Notes under the pieces: generated by a model
Told to the model about the DNA's origin: nothing
Databases searched by the model: none
What the model saw: the letters and a program-made list of their open reading frames with translations, nothing else
Shown here: positions 48,735 through 60,424 of the stretch, piece after piece
Layout of the letters: every line of letters begins with the position of its first letter
Numbering within the stretch: position 1 is the stretch's first letter
Assembly: GCA_027625915.1 (NCBI GenBank)
Contig: JANTQA010000033.1
Coordinates: 9,796,001 to 9,860,000 of the forward strand
DNA: 64,000 nt
Origin: Anaeramoeba flamelloides
Lineage: Eukaryota; Metamonada; Anaeramoebidae
Direction of reading: 5' to 3'
Position numbers and translations under genes: made by a program

Positions 48735-48815
48735 TAAAAAAGTACCCAAATAAATTTAGTTGGTAGTATCTAACCATTTGATCGATCAATATTTCTAATA
48801 GAATTTAAACAAATT
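48735..48815 (-). repeat. Repeat A, short inverted fragment
   Basis: The reverse complement reads GGTAAATTTGTT, then TTGATCGATCAA (48778-48789) and GATACTACCAAC, as in copies 2 and 4. Confidence 0.6.
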
Positions 48816-50445
48816 TACCAATATATTTTTTTTCTGTTTTGCACTCTCCAAAATTTTTAAAACACTATTGAATTATTTATTAGTATTAATGATTATTTAT
48901 TTTTTGTTTTGTGAGTATTGTGATTTATAAATAATTCTTAACATTCAGATTAGTAAATAGTTATAATTTGGTATTTCTCCTCAAAGTTATTAAATAAGAT
49001 AATTTTTGAAAAATTGAATTTTGGTGTGTTAAAAATTTGGCATCGGAGTTTATCATACAATTATAAATATAGAATGTTGTGAAAAAATAGAGTTTTTAAA
49101 ATTTTAGGATAAACAAAACATTACATGTATTTATCCAAATTTTTGGTAATTATATATATAAAAAAAAGCCCGTTTAGATTTTTGAGCTTGAATGGATTTA
49201 AATATAAAATCATGTTTGCTTAACATTGATATTTTGTTTGAAAAATTCTTTTTTAAAAAATTGAAAGATTGGTCTTTACCTAACGATTTTTTGATTAAAA
49301 TTATTATTATTTTATTAAGATAATCAGGTATTCTATTCACCAATACCAAATTTTGAATGAAGGTATTGTACTATTTATTTATAATATTCTAAAAACTCTA
49401 TTTTTCTCAACATTCCATATTCACAGTTTTGTAATAACTTATTGATAAAAGTTTTTTTTTAAGGATTTTTTTTGAACAATCTGTATTAATCAAAAAATTA
49501 GGAGTTTCACTGATAAAATAGATCATTCATTAAAACACAAAATTTTTGTGATTTTCACTCCAAAATAACCCTAAAATCCTTTAATTTATAATTTATTCAT
49601 TATTTATATATATTATAATACTGCATAGAAAATTTGGTTAATCAATTGATTGTCCATTAATAGTAATGAATGTTTTTAGATTAGAAATTGATTTTATATA
49701 GAAAAAATATATAAATTTTATTTTATTAAAAAAAATTATTTATTTTGATGAATTTGGCAGTTTTTTTTTAATAAATATTCTTTTTACATTAAATTATTTG
49801 ACTTATCAGTTTTAAGATTAGAGTAACATTGATTTATTATTAAGGGCCATCAAACAATATTTATTGAAATTTTGTCAGAAAAAAAAAAGAAATTTTTCCA
49901 TTATTGTCTTTTTTTAACTTTTCATTTTTTGGAATAAAATAATCAAAAATTGTTTGATGATTATTAATAGTAAATCAATATTTGTGTTTATAATTACTGC
50001 AATCATAATAAAATTTATACTTTTAAAAAATATAAGAGTTGATAATAAAATTATTATAATTTATATAAATGTATTGTGTGTATTCTTATATGTATATATT
50101 TCAATTGGAAACAATAACCTTGTTATAATCTTTGTTTTATTGGGAAGAACGAGAAATGTGATATTATTCAAAGTTTTGTAAGGTGATATTATTTATTTAG
50201 ATAAATATAATTAATATAATATTATAACTATGATAATATCATTATTTTGAGTCTGGAGGGGGATCCAAAACGAGGAATTATAATCAGAGTGTTGTTGAAA
50301 AAAAAAAAACAATATGAGATGATATTTATTACTAAAACTCGGGATCTAGCTCTCCAAATAGTAAACACAAATAAACAATAAAAAAATAAAACAAAAAAAA
50401 CTAATTTGTTATTTTTTAAAAATAATTTTACGAACTTATATTTAA

Positions 50446-50962
50446 GGACTACGTTCCCACCCTTGGGGGGTTTGAGTAATTGTGTTATTTCACTTTCACT
50501 TCTCAAAAAAAAAATTCACACGCAAGAAATTGGACAAAAAAAAAAAAAAAAACATTTTTTCTCATCTTTACCTTTTCACGAAGTCTATTTTTCTTTGTTA
50601 TTCAATGAAAAGGAAAATTGAAAATAACAAAAAAAATAATTGCAAAAAATGACTTTTGGGAATTTTCAAGTGCATTTCAAATTTTGGAACATTTCAAACT
50701 TGTAAAAGTAAATTTAAAAAAGATGAAGAACAGCCCTAGAAAATAGTGTGAGTTCCGAAAGTTGAAATGGAAATTCTAAAATATTAAAATCAAAATTTAG
50801 CATGATCTAACAAGGTAAAAATTGTGAAAATTGTTGAAATTGTGAAAATTTCACATTTTTTCTAAAAGAAATTCTACTTGGATAAATATTACTTGGATTA
50901 CATAACTTATTCAAGGGTGGTTTTATCGATTATTTCACTATTTTCACCTAAAAACGTAGTCC
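50446..50962. mobile_element. TTAA-flanked non-autonomous DNA element P2, copy 2
   Basis: Perfect terminal inverted repeats GGACTACGTT / AACGTAGTCC lie directly inside TTAA at 50442-50445 and 50963-50966. TTAA target duplication is the hallmark of piggyBac-type elements. The 517-bp body has no transposase, and a more decayed relative is at 29390-29869. Confidence 0.8.
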
Positions 50963-52537
50963 TTAAAAGAATTTTTTTTATTCTATCAATGAAATTATTG
51001 AAAATATCGAAATTAAATTTTACATTTTCACGTATTGAAGATAAAATATGGTATCATTCCAAAGATGCAAACTAGATCACATAACATTCCAATAATACCC
51101 GTTTCGTCTTTTTTTACTGGTTTGTCAAATAATTCGCAAAAATGATTAAAATAAAAAAATCCCACATATACTAGGTATTTTTAATTGTAACTAATTTTGA
51201 AAATTTCATTAAAATTTTCTTATCTTGATGAGGTAAGAAAAAATTTTATTTGTTTTTTTCAAAAATTTATAATTTTGTTATTTTCTATTAAAATTCTCGA
51301 TAAATGGTTCATTTTCTCCCCTTTTCACAAAAAAAAAAAACAGATCAACCAATTTATATTCTTAAAAAATGAGGTTTTTTTTTTACCAAAACAAAAAAAA
51401 AACAATGTTTAATATTTTAACAACGTTTTCAATAAAGAAATGGGTTTTATTCAATATCGAAAATTCTCCAAATAGTATTTATTATATTTTTTTTTACTTT
51501 TATTGAACAAATATATTGATCCCTTTAACCAAAATATACGTAAAATAGTTTGGAGTTGAGAAATTCACTCAATAATACTGTTAAAATTTTGATAAGGCTG
51601 GAAAAAATATTAGATTGAGTCTTCTAAAATAACTTTAAATATCATATTAAAAGCAAATTTTTTTAGTAAAATACATCTTCTCTTACTATATTGGAATTAA
51701 AAATAAATTATTCTATAAAATTTTTAAATTTTACCAAATAACTCGATTATTTCTCAAAATCTTTTCATGGCAACCAAAATCCTATCTTAAGCGTTTAAGG
51801 ATTCGAAAATATTTCTTATATTTAGTTATCTAAAATTATTTACTTTAATTTTTACAAAAAATTTTCTGTTAAAAAAAATTGCAATACTATTTTTTTGGGT
51901 AACAATAAAAAAATAAACTAAGATAACTGATTTATCTGTGAACTATTTTAAACTTTCTATATTATTACAATCTGTAACAAAGATAAATAATCAAATGAAT
52001 TGTTAGTATAATAATTTCACTTTAAAAACTAATCTTCTGTAAAATAATTGTCAAATAGGTTTTAATTGTAAAAAGGAAAGTATATCTTTTAATTTTGAAA
52101 TATTATACAATGACTTTTTTTGTTCATTTTAAAACAACAATAAAGCACAAAAATTAGATTGGTTATTGTAATCAAAATAGAATTCATAACATCACATTAT
52201 AAAACTAAAATTTGGGCATGTTCAATTTACCCTAAAATTAAGATTTATTTGTAAAAACATCTTTAAAAGGTAATTTTTTGGGTTTTTTTAATGTTATGGT
52301 TTTTCCATTCATATAAAATTAATTTTAAGGTAATAAGAATATGTATTAAACAAGTTTGAGGGATTTCAATTTCAGATATCTTAATTGATGAGTGAATAAT
52401 TTGTAAAAAAATAATTAAAAAATTTTCCTCTTAACTGTCATCATATAATTAAAACCAATTTGACTTTTTTTTTTCGATTGACAATTTTTTTCCCGAATAG
52501 TTAAAGGATTTCCAAAGCTAAAATTATTTTTTTTTAA

Positions 52538-53280
52538 GGGATTAGCGTCTACCAAGGAGAAGCCTCGGATCAAAGTATGTTGTTATGGAACGTAACTGCA
52601 TTAGTGTTACATGGTTCAAATGTCTCTAAAAAATCTCAAAGTCAGTAGTAATATTTCTTGATCTCATCAATTAAAAATGATCTATGTATTAGTAAAAAAC
52701 TCAATAATTTCAGAATAAAATCTGCCTTTCACCATAAATTTAAAGGTTGAATTATCAATATTCTGACTACAAAATTGTAAAATATCTTTCTTAAATTTGT
52801 GGCGAAATGTAGATTAGTTACTAAAAAATTCGTTTTTTTTTAAAAATTAAATAATTAACGAATAAAGTTTTTTGTCAAATTATTTCTCAAACCATGAAAT
52901 AAATTGATGTTACAATTAGCTTTATCAAAATCAAACAAAAATAATCATTCTTTGTGCTTTTATGTTGATGATTATTGAGTTAATCTTTAAAATTAAAAGA
53001 ATATTAAAATAGTTACTTTTGGAAGTTCTAAATCTGAATTATCAAATACCAGAATACTGTATTTTGGGTTTCTATTTTTAGATTTTGAAAAGGAATTAAA
53101 AAAAAATTTTTTAAATGAAATTTTTTAATTGTGATCATTAGTAAAAAATGTAATAATTTATTGTTCAATAAGATTTAAAATAGATTTTTTAGAGCTATTC
53201 GAGACATGGTGCACTAATATCATTTACACCCAATTACAACATACTTTGATTATAGAGAAATCTAGGGTGGCGCTAATCCC
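52538..53280. mobile_element. TTAA-flanked non-autonomous DNA element P1
   Basis: It is flanked by TTAA at 52534-52537 and 53281-53284. Imperfect inverted arms of about 95 bp begin GGGATTAGCG and also share ATCAAAGTATGTTGT, ATTAGTG and ATG-TCT blocks. The 743-bp body has no open frame of note. Ends and TTAA flanks suggest a piggyBac-like origin (inference). No second copy was found in the window. Confidence 0.85.
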
Positions 53281-53439
53281 TTAAAAACTAAATGAAAAAA
53301 AAAATTATTTTAAAAGCTCCAAATAAAACCAAGCCTAAATGAGAATTTCAATCAACAACACACAAACCATATTTTTATTTAAACTTAATTTTTGATGATT
53401 AGTCTTACACAATTCAATTCAGATATCAGAAAAAAAAAT

Positions 53440-53590
53440 AAAATGCCAAAAATTGACTTTTTGAACCACTATTATTACCCATACCAAGCCAAAGATCGAT
53501 CACCCAAGAACCAAATTAATCCTAGCCCACACCCAACTCAATATAATCTTTTTTCAAGTTTCAGGGTTTGTAAACCTTAAAGATATAATA
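53440..53590 (+). repeat. Dispersed repeat G, least decayed copy
   Basis: It aligns with 5090-5240 (same strand) and 4190-4330 (inverted). This copy keeps far more C and G (for example CCTAGCCCACACCC against decayed A/T in the others). It carries a 62-codon frame that the other copies do not keep. Confidence 0.65.
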
Positions 53591-53771
53591 AAAAACTTTC
53601 CAAAATTTTCATCTTTCTTCTTTCTCATAGATTTATCAATTCACTCTTTTTGTTACAATTTAAAACCACAAAAGGAAGGTTTTTATAATAGATCAGAAAC
53701 AACCTCAAAAGGTAAGTATATTATTTACAACCCTCAAAACATTTCATTTTTTAATTTTTTTCCGAAAAAAA

Positions 53772-56700
53772 ATGGCACTCAACCTTTCAGAAACACAAGT
53801 CTTAGATAACATCCAAATCCTTTTAGAAGATATTCAAAATGAGTTTGTTAAAATTTGTAATTTAGTTAAAGGCGACATTGCTTTAATTCTTGATCCTGAA
53901 CTTAGTTTACCACTCAGTTTATGTGTTGATCCGCCACTTTTAAAAGTAATCTTCAAAACTTCGACCTTTCCTTTTTTTTTTTTTTTTTTTTTTCTTTATT
54001 TTCAAACAAATAACACACTCAAAGATGATCTTTAAGCGATCTTTGTTGATCAGATTTGAGCCAGTGGTTCACTTCATAAAATCTGTAACAAAATAAACCA
54101 AGCAAAAAGAAAATATGTTATTTTTCTTTTTTTTCTTCTTTACCTTCTTTTCTTTGTCTTTGTTTTCAATCTTTTTTAAAACAAATTTTCAACTAAAAAA
54201 TCCAAAAATAACAAACACATTGCAATTTTCTCTTATTACACGACAAAAACAAACACCTAAAAAACAATGCAAAACAAAACAAAAAAAAAAAATAATTGAT
54301 TGATAAAGAAATGCCGAGTAACAAAATTATATGAACTAAAGGACCAAGATTTCCAAACAACAATAACCAAATTGTTTTTCTATCTCAAGCCAAGACTTGA
54401 AATGATGAGCCTGGTTGCGGATTATATTCGTTCGCAAGAAAAAGTAAGCTCAAGTTGTGAGATCTTTATTGTTTTTGTTCCGCGTCGGTCAATGATTTGT
54501 GAAAAGGAATTGGAAAAATTGGGTGTTTTGGGAGCAGCGTCTTTAATTGAATTCCAAATGGACTTATTGCCGTTGGACGGTGACATTTTGACTTTACCAA
54601 ACCTGAGTTTTACAAGGGAATTGATTGACAACGACACTAGCCAATTATTAAATATTGCAAAAAGCCTTATTAAATTCCAAGTATTTTTTGGAAAGTTCCA
54701 AACAATAGATTGGATTGGCGAATACTCAGGCATTGTTTCTGACATTTTACAAAAAACAATCACCTCTTCTTTTTCAAAAAAAATGGAGAACTCAAAAGTG
54801 GATCAGTTAATTATCTTTGATCGAAGGGTTGATTTGTTATCTCCACTCGTCACCCAACTCACATACGAAGGTTTAATTGATGAAATCCATGGCCTTCAAA
54901 ACGGGAATGTGCTATTAAACCCTGAAGTTTTAGGACAGAGAGGAAACAAGAAAATAAGAATTCCTCTCAATTCCACAGATCCAATTTATTCCTTAATACG
55001 CGACAAAAATATGTCCACAATGGGCGAATTTTTGAAACGAACGATCAAAAATATTGCTGAAAAGTATGGGTCCAGAACTTCAGCCAAGACTTTGGGTGAA
55101 CTTAAAGATTTTGTTAAAATGCTTCCTCCTTTACAAAAAGTAAAATTTTGTCCTTTTTTCATTCTTTTTTCGTTATTGTTTTTTCTATTCCAACTGCCAT
55201 ACAGTGTATAGGGGTTTCCCGTGATTTTTTGTTTTATTTGGAAAATTGAGAATGTAGTTTAACACAAGGATGGTGTATTTTTAAAAAATTTCATTTTCTT
55301 GTGATTTTTAGCATAATAAACTTACAATTTAGAATGTCTATGTTAGGCATATTAAAGATAAATAAAAGTTTAAATTCAAAATCATTCAAAATATTTTATG
55401 GTTTGGTTTTCGTTTTATCAATTCCATAAACTATACTTTCAAAACATTTCGTTATAAAGAAAATTTCAAAAATCAACTAATTTTTCAAAGTTGCTTTACA
55501 TGAAAGCCAATAAAATCTTTCTCCAAAGGAGTAAAAAAAATTTACAAATGGAAAATGAATAAAAATTTTTAAACAATTTATAAGCATTTATCAGTAAAGT
55601 ACACAATGAAAAAAATTAAAAAAAAAAAAATGTACAACAAACAATTAATTCTAAAAAGTAGATGGAAATTTTATTTCTTTATTTCTTAATTGATCAATAA
55701 GTAAACAACAAAATTTTGAGAAATACTCGAAAAATAATTTAAATATATTTTTAAAACTTGAAATGATTTTAAAAAAAGTGTGCGTCCATTTTTTTGTTTT
55801 TTTTTTATTTTGAAAGGAGAAAATTAATTTCCTCTTATAACTGTTAGGTTTTCTTAAGTTTTCTGTTTATTTGGGAAATCAATAGATTTTCTTTAGGTTT
55901 ATTTCTAAAGTAAAAAAACCTAGAACACTTCACAAATAAAATAGAAAACCTCAAAAAAACCTAAAACACTTTAACATATAAAACAGAAAATTCTCAAAAA
56001 CTGTCATTGTTTTTTTTTTAATTTTTGAAATAAAAAGAAAATTTTTAAAATTTTCTTTTAATTTACAAAATTAAAAAGAACCTAGACACCCTAATGTACT
56101 CGAAGGCACTTGACGGCATGATTGTTATTGATATTATTATTATATCTACTATTTTTTAAATATTCTTGACCTTTCCATCCTGAACTATTTATTATTAAAT
56201 TTTATCAAAAATTGATTGAATTTTATATTTAATATTAACCCCTTTTCAATTAATATTTTCATTATTTTTTTTTGTAAAATTTTAATTTGTCTTAATAAAT
56301 GTGTTAAAACCCCAAGAATTTCTAATTTCTTTTAGGGTTTATATCTTCTTTTTTATATTGAAATTCTGGCTTGATCAATTTTTGCTTCAGTTTTAAAAAT
56401 ATTATTCCTCAAGGAAATGTGGATTGATTTTTAAAAATTTTGTTACTTTTTTATTTATCCAAACATCAATTGAGTTGAAATATTTTTGATTTAAATTAAA
56501 AATCACTAATCCCTAGAATAATTGACAAATACATATTAATTTAAATATTTAGGTTTTTATCTCCATTGGAAAAGTTTTTTTGTTTAAAAATAAGTTTGAT
56601 TTTTTTCAAATTATCTTTTACTTTTTTAAAGTTTTTTTGTAAATGTTTCTCTTTTTCTGGTCAAATTCTTCAATATTTTATTTCTGGATAATTGATTTTA

Positions 56701-59700
56701 TTGTTTTATCAGTGTTTCGATTCATTCCAAATTCTTGAATAATTTTATAAATTATTATTAACTTTTTATTAATTTCTGGAATTGGTCCTTACATTGTTGT
56801 AATTAAATCATCGGTAAATATTTGAACATGATGAAACATATCTTTTCTTTTTTCAATTAAAAAAATGGCTGATCAATCCAAATAATCAAAAGAGAACGAA
56901 GGATATCCTTGATAAAAATCTATTCCTTCATTTTTTATAATAATTTTTCAAACCAAATTTCAGAATTATTTCATTTCTAATATATTTATCGAGAGCACAT
57001 AATGAACTAAAAAAGGACTAATCATATCAAAACATTTTTTAATATTGATTGTAACAATAAAAAATTCTTTATTTTTAAGTTTTTCTAGTTCAAATAATAA
57101 ATTTAGAACAGTTATTCTTGTTTCTAATTCTTTTTTGAAAAAATTTCAAATTGAGAATCTGATAATAAATTCCAAAGAGTATTCGATTCCTTTATAAATT
57201 AGTTTTCAAAAAAAACTTGATAGTATGTTATTAATTGAGACTGGCTTATAATTTAAAGTTGTTCCTTCATCTTCAGCTTTATTGATAAATAAAATATTTC
57301 TTTCTTTAATGAATTTTATTTATTTTTTCCGTTGAATAATCATCCATTTTAAAATAAAAAAGTTTATTGAATTCTTTGTAAAAAAATCAAATATTCTTTT
57401 TCTTCATTTTTCTTCCTTTTTGGTTCAATTTTATAAAATTTTTATCTTGTCAAAATCTTTTACTGATTTATTTTTTTGATATTTTTTTAAATCATAAATT
57501 TTCTCACAAGAAAAGACAAAAGTGCATCATTTGCCCTTCAGATAACTTTTAGTTTAAAAAACACAAATAATAGATCAAATATTAATTGATTTAATAGTTA
57601 TTTACAAATGCATTACAAGAGAATTTTAGAGCGAAAAAGTATTCTTAACCTATTCTTAATGTTTCATCATATTTCAAAGTTTTTCAATTTTTTTTTTTTT
57701 AATAAATAATAAAATGAAATCGTGTTTTCATTTTTTCTGAAAAAATTAAGCAAATTTGATACACCAATAAAAAAGCAAACAAACTTTTAAAACTTTAAAT
57801 AATAATCAACAAAATTCCATCTCCTGATAAATTAATTTAATTTTTTAAAATAAAGTTAAATACTTGTAAAATATTGTAACAAAGTGCATCGATCATTCAA
57901 AATGACATATTTTTTAAATAAATAGAAAACTCGAGAAAAGTTAACAGTGATTTTCTAGAATTCAAAAAAATTGAGTAAAAATTTTGATTTCACTCTATTC
58001 TTGTAAATTCTGGAAAAGTAAGTAAAGGTTTTTTTATTTTTCTTGTTTTGAGTCCGAAAAATAAATAGAAATATTTAAGAAGATTTCAATTTGTTTCTCA
58101 AATAATTAAAAAAAAACTAGCATCTTTAACTAAAGCAGAGTTTATTTTGAAAACAGTTTATTGTGTATAAATTATTTGGAAAACTAAACTTGGTTTCTGT
58201 CAAAGATTCCCAACATTTTTTTCAAATATCAATTATTTTTTATAATTAACCTTTGAAGAACAAATAAAAAAAAAAAGTAGAATAATATCCATCAAAGGAT
58301 AGTTGATATTTTGAATAAAGTAAAACTAATAAATTTATAGATTTTCTTAAAAAATTTCAAAAAAAAACTCAAATTCTTAAAGACACATTGAGAAAAATAA
58401 CAATAATGTTAATTTTGATCTTCTAATGAAAGATCAGAATAAAATTCCAATAGAAATCAATATGATTTCTCTACAATCATTTTCACTGTTTCAGTCATAA
58501 TAGAATAACAACATTTTTGCCATGTGACTATCGATTTTGCAATAAAAAAAGTATTTTCAAATTAATTACGTATCAAAAAAAAAATCGAAAAAAAAAAAAA
58601 ACAGCAAAAATGTGAAAAAATAATTTAAATTTTAAAATTTCCAAAAAGAATTTTTTTCTACTAATAACCATTCAATCCCTTTAAACACATACAATTCTTC
58701 CATTGCAACTGGGTCCCTTTGACCAGAAAATAAGTTTATATCTTATTATTAAAAACCTTGGTTATTTAACAACACTTGTTTTTTCGGTATTTATAAAACG
58801 ATTATTCATTTGGTTCATTTGAATTTCAAGAAAGAAAAAATGAAAATGATAACATTTTTAAAATTAGGGGTGTTCATCAAAAGATTATTAAAAATTTTTA
58901 TGTAATTAATATTTTTATATTTGAAAATAAAATAATAAATCATAATTCCACAAACATAATAATTAATTCTTATATTTTTAACAATACTAATAGAAACATC
59001 ATTCTTTGGGTACACATTTATCGATTTACCAAGACCTTGTCCGAATAACTGGAGGTGGGTCTGTTTTAAAAAAACGTATTGAAATTGAATTGGGAATGCT
59101 TGCAGACGGAGAAAAGCATTTTGATTATTTAAAGGAATTAATTTATCGAGAAGAAGACATTAATATTGTGTTAAGATTGTTATGTATACAATCAATTGTG
59201 ATTGGTGGGTTGAAAAATAAACAGTTTGATTTCTTTAGAAGGGAAATCGTTCATACTTATGGATTTGAACATGTAGTTACACTTACAAATTTAGAAAAGC
59301 TTGGATTATTAAAAAAAAAGGAAGGTGGAAATACTTTTAATAGTTTAAGAAAGAATTTAAAATTATTTGATGATAATTTTTTTAAAACTAATGATATCTC
59401 ATTAGTTCATTCAGGTTATGCTCCTTTAAGCATTAGATTAATTCAAAAACTATTCGATAACAAAAATGGTTGGAAATCAATTGATGATCTGATTAAAAAT
59501 AATTTGGGTACAAACTATGGTTCAATTGAATTAGTGCCGAAAGAAAAGAAATCACAAAATTCAAAAATTCAAAATTTTACAAAAAAACTCTGTTTGGTTT
59601 TTTTTATTGGCGGAGTGACCTATGCTGAAATTTCTGCTTTAAGAATTTTAAGTCAAAGAGAAAATTCAAATGTGGAATTTATTATAGCAACTACAAACAT

Positions 59701-59752
59701 GCTAAATGGTAACCAATTAATTCGAACATCTTTTCCTGAAAAGGAAAAATAA
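53772..59752 (+). CDS. VPS33: VPS33, Sec1/Munc18-type subunit of HOPS/CORVET (3 exons)
   Basis: Exons are 53772-53945, 54309-55139 and 58994-59752 (1764 nt, 587 residues; human VPS33A has 596). Joins are phase 0: ...P-P-L-L-K|K-C-R-V-T-K-L-Y and P-P-L-Q-K|K-H-H-S-L-G-T-H-L-S-I, both aligning without a gap to human VPS33A. Family blocks include L-K-P-R-L-E-M-M, F-V-P-R-R-S at about 109, D-R-R-V-D-L-L-S-P-L-V-T-Q-L-T-Y-E-G-L-I-D-E-I, I-R-D-K-N, S-G-Y-A-P-L-S-I-R-L, and the C-terminal F-F-I-G-G-V-T-Y-A-E-I-S-A-L-R and I-A-T-T. VPS33 binds SNAREs and drives endosome-lysosome fusion within HOPS/CORVET. Donors are GTAATC and GTAAAA; acceptors are AAAG and ACTAATAG. Intron 2 is 3854 bp. Confidence 0.94.
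53946..54308 (+). other. Intron 1 of VPS33 (363 bp)
   Basis: GTAATC donor and GATAAAG acceptor. There are poly(T) runs near the 5' end and an A-rich segment before the acceptor. Nothing else is seen. Confidence 0.85.
55845..56080. repeat. Family-B repeat in VPS33 intron 2
   Basis: It shares GTTTTCTTAAGTTTTCTGTTT, AATCAATAGATTTT and AAACCTCAAAAAAACCTA blocks with 21230-21985. Confidence 0.6.
56520..57420 (-). mobile_element. Decayed LINE-type (non-LTR) reverse transcriptase
   Basis: The minus strand, read in one frame, still shows the order of reverse-transcriptase blocks. N-Y-K-P-V-S-I (about 57250) is the N-Y-R-P-I-S-L block of LINEs. F-I-V-T-I-N-I-K-K-C-F-D-M-I (about 57040) is the first catalytic-Asp block. 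V-Q-I-F-T-D-D-L-I (about 56815) is the (F/Y)-x-D-D catalytic block. F-G-M-N-R-N-T-D-K-T (about 56715) and K-P-K-Y-L (about 56540) are the downstream G-x-N-x-x-K and K-Y-L-G blocks. About a dozen in-frame stops make it dead. It is an old insertion, antisense to VPS33, with no ends recognised. Confidence 0.65.
57930..58030. repeat. Family-B palindromic unit in VPS33 intron 2
   Basis: TTTCTAGAATTCAAAA...TTGAGTAAAA and its inverted partner AAATTCTGGAAAA flank a short centre, as at 21640-21715 and 21900-21975. Confidence 0.6.
58380..58530 (-). repeat. Repeat C, inverted copy in VPS33 intron 2
   Basis: The reverse complement shares GAAAATGATTGTAGAGAAATC, TTGATTTCTATTGGAATT and AGATCAAAAT with 12100-12180 and 61250-61310. 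Confidence 0.7.
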
Positions 59753-60031
59753 TTTGCTGAATTAACTTTAGAAGAAGAAATCATTTGTTTAATTATTTTA
59801 AATTTTTATTCCAATAATTTTTTTTTTTAAAAAAAATCATATTTATATTTAAATCACTGAGAATATTAATAAATCAGTTTTAACTATTTATTTTTAGTTG
59901 TTTTTTTTTTGATATATTATGGTTAATACGATAGTCTAATATATGCACATTAATGTTTTACTCAAAATAAATACATACAATTATAAATACTAAAAAAATT
60001 GAAAGATTCGAATGGATCAAACCAGGTAAAA

Positions 60032-60033
<2 letters not shown>

Positions 60034-60073
<40 letters not shown>

Positions 60074-60150
60074 CATTTTCAAGTCAAAGGGGATCAGTTG
60101 TAGTAGATGAATTTTAATGTGTTCAAAGTGTTTAAATGGATATTCGAGGA
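60034..60150 (+). repeat. TA microsatellite followed by repeat E
   Basis: A TA run is followed by CATTTTCAAGTCAAAGGGGATCAGTTGT-type sequence that matches 11865-11945, which also follows a TA/TG run. Confidence 0.65.
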
Positions 60151-60208
60151 AAAAAATTTCTTTTGAAAAATTGAAATCATTTTTACACATTTTTTTTTTT
60201 TTGATATA

Positions 60209-60405
60209 CAGTCAGTTTCACTTTTAAGGCACAAACCTTCAACGAAATTTAAGGCACAATAAAAATCTCAAATTAAGGCACAAAATTCAAATTCTAGTAA
60301 AAATAAATTGTAAAAAAAAAAATTCCAAAGTTTGTGCCTTAATTTGAGATTTTTTTGTGCCTTAAATTTCGTTGAAAGTTTGTGCCTTAAAAGTGAAACT
60401 GACTG
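60209..60405. mobile_element. Hairpin MITE, copy M5 (best preserved)
   Basis: A 197-bp element flanked by TA (60207-60208, 60406-60407). Ends are CAGTCAGTTTCA and its inverse. The arms, about 75-80 bp, are almost perfectly complementary, and each carries three copies of an AAGGCACAAA-type module. The central spacer is short and A-rich. It is the youngest of five copies by arm identity. It is non-coding; Tc1/mariner-type mobilisation is inferred from TA flanks and CAGT ends. Confidence 0.9.
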
Positions 60406-60424
60406 TATTTCATTTGACCAACCT

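Larger units (their letters stand above)
48162..53771. other. Gene-free stretch with TTAA elements
   Basis: No gene supported. It holds an inverted repeat-A fragment (48735-48815), P2 copy 2 (50446-50962), P1 (52538-53280), and repeat G (53440-53590) some 180 bp upstream of VPS33. Confidence 0.55.
55140..58993 (+). other. Intron 2 of VPS33 (3854 bp)
   Basis: GTAAAA donor and an acceptor in TACTAATAG, where a branch-point-like TACTAA lies directly against the AG. The intron holds family-B repeats (55845-56080, 57930-58030), an antisense LINE reverse-transcriptase remnant (about 56520-57420) and an inverted repeat-C copy (58380-58530). Confidence 0.88.

Noticed and set aside
50228-50506. 92-codon minus-strand frame
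   Set aside because: It straddles the left end of TTAA element P2 and has no ATG at its start and no domain.
53392-53580. 62-codon frame upstream of VPS33
   Set aside because: It coincides with repeat G, and the frame is not kept in the other two copies.
53711-53791. An 80-nt intron removing the VPS33 ATG (GTAAGT to TTTCAG)
   Set aside because: The upstream reading frame has no start codon, while the ATG at 53772 gives an N terminus that aligns with human VPS33A.
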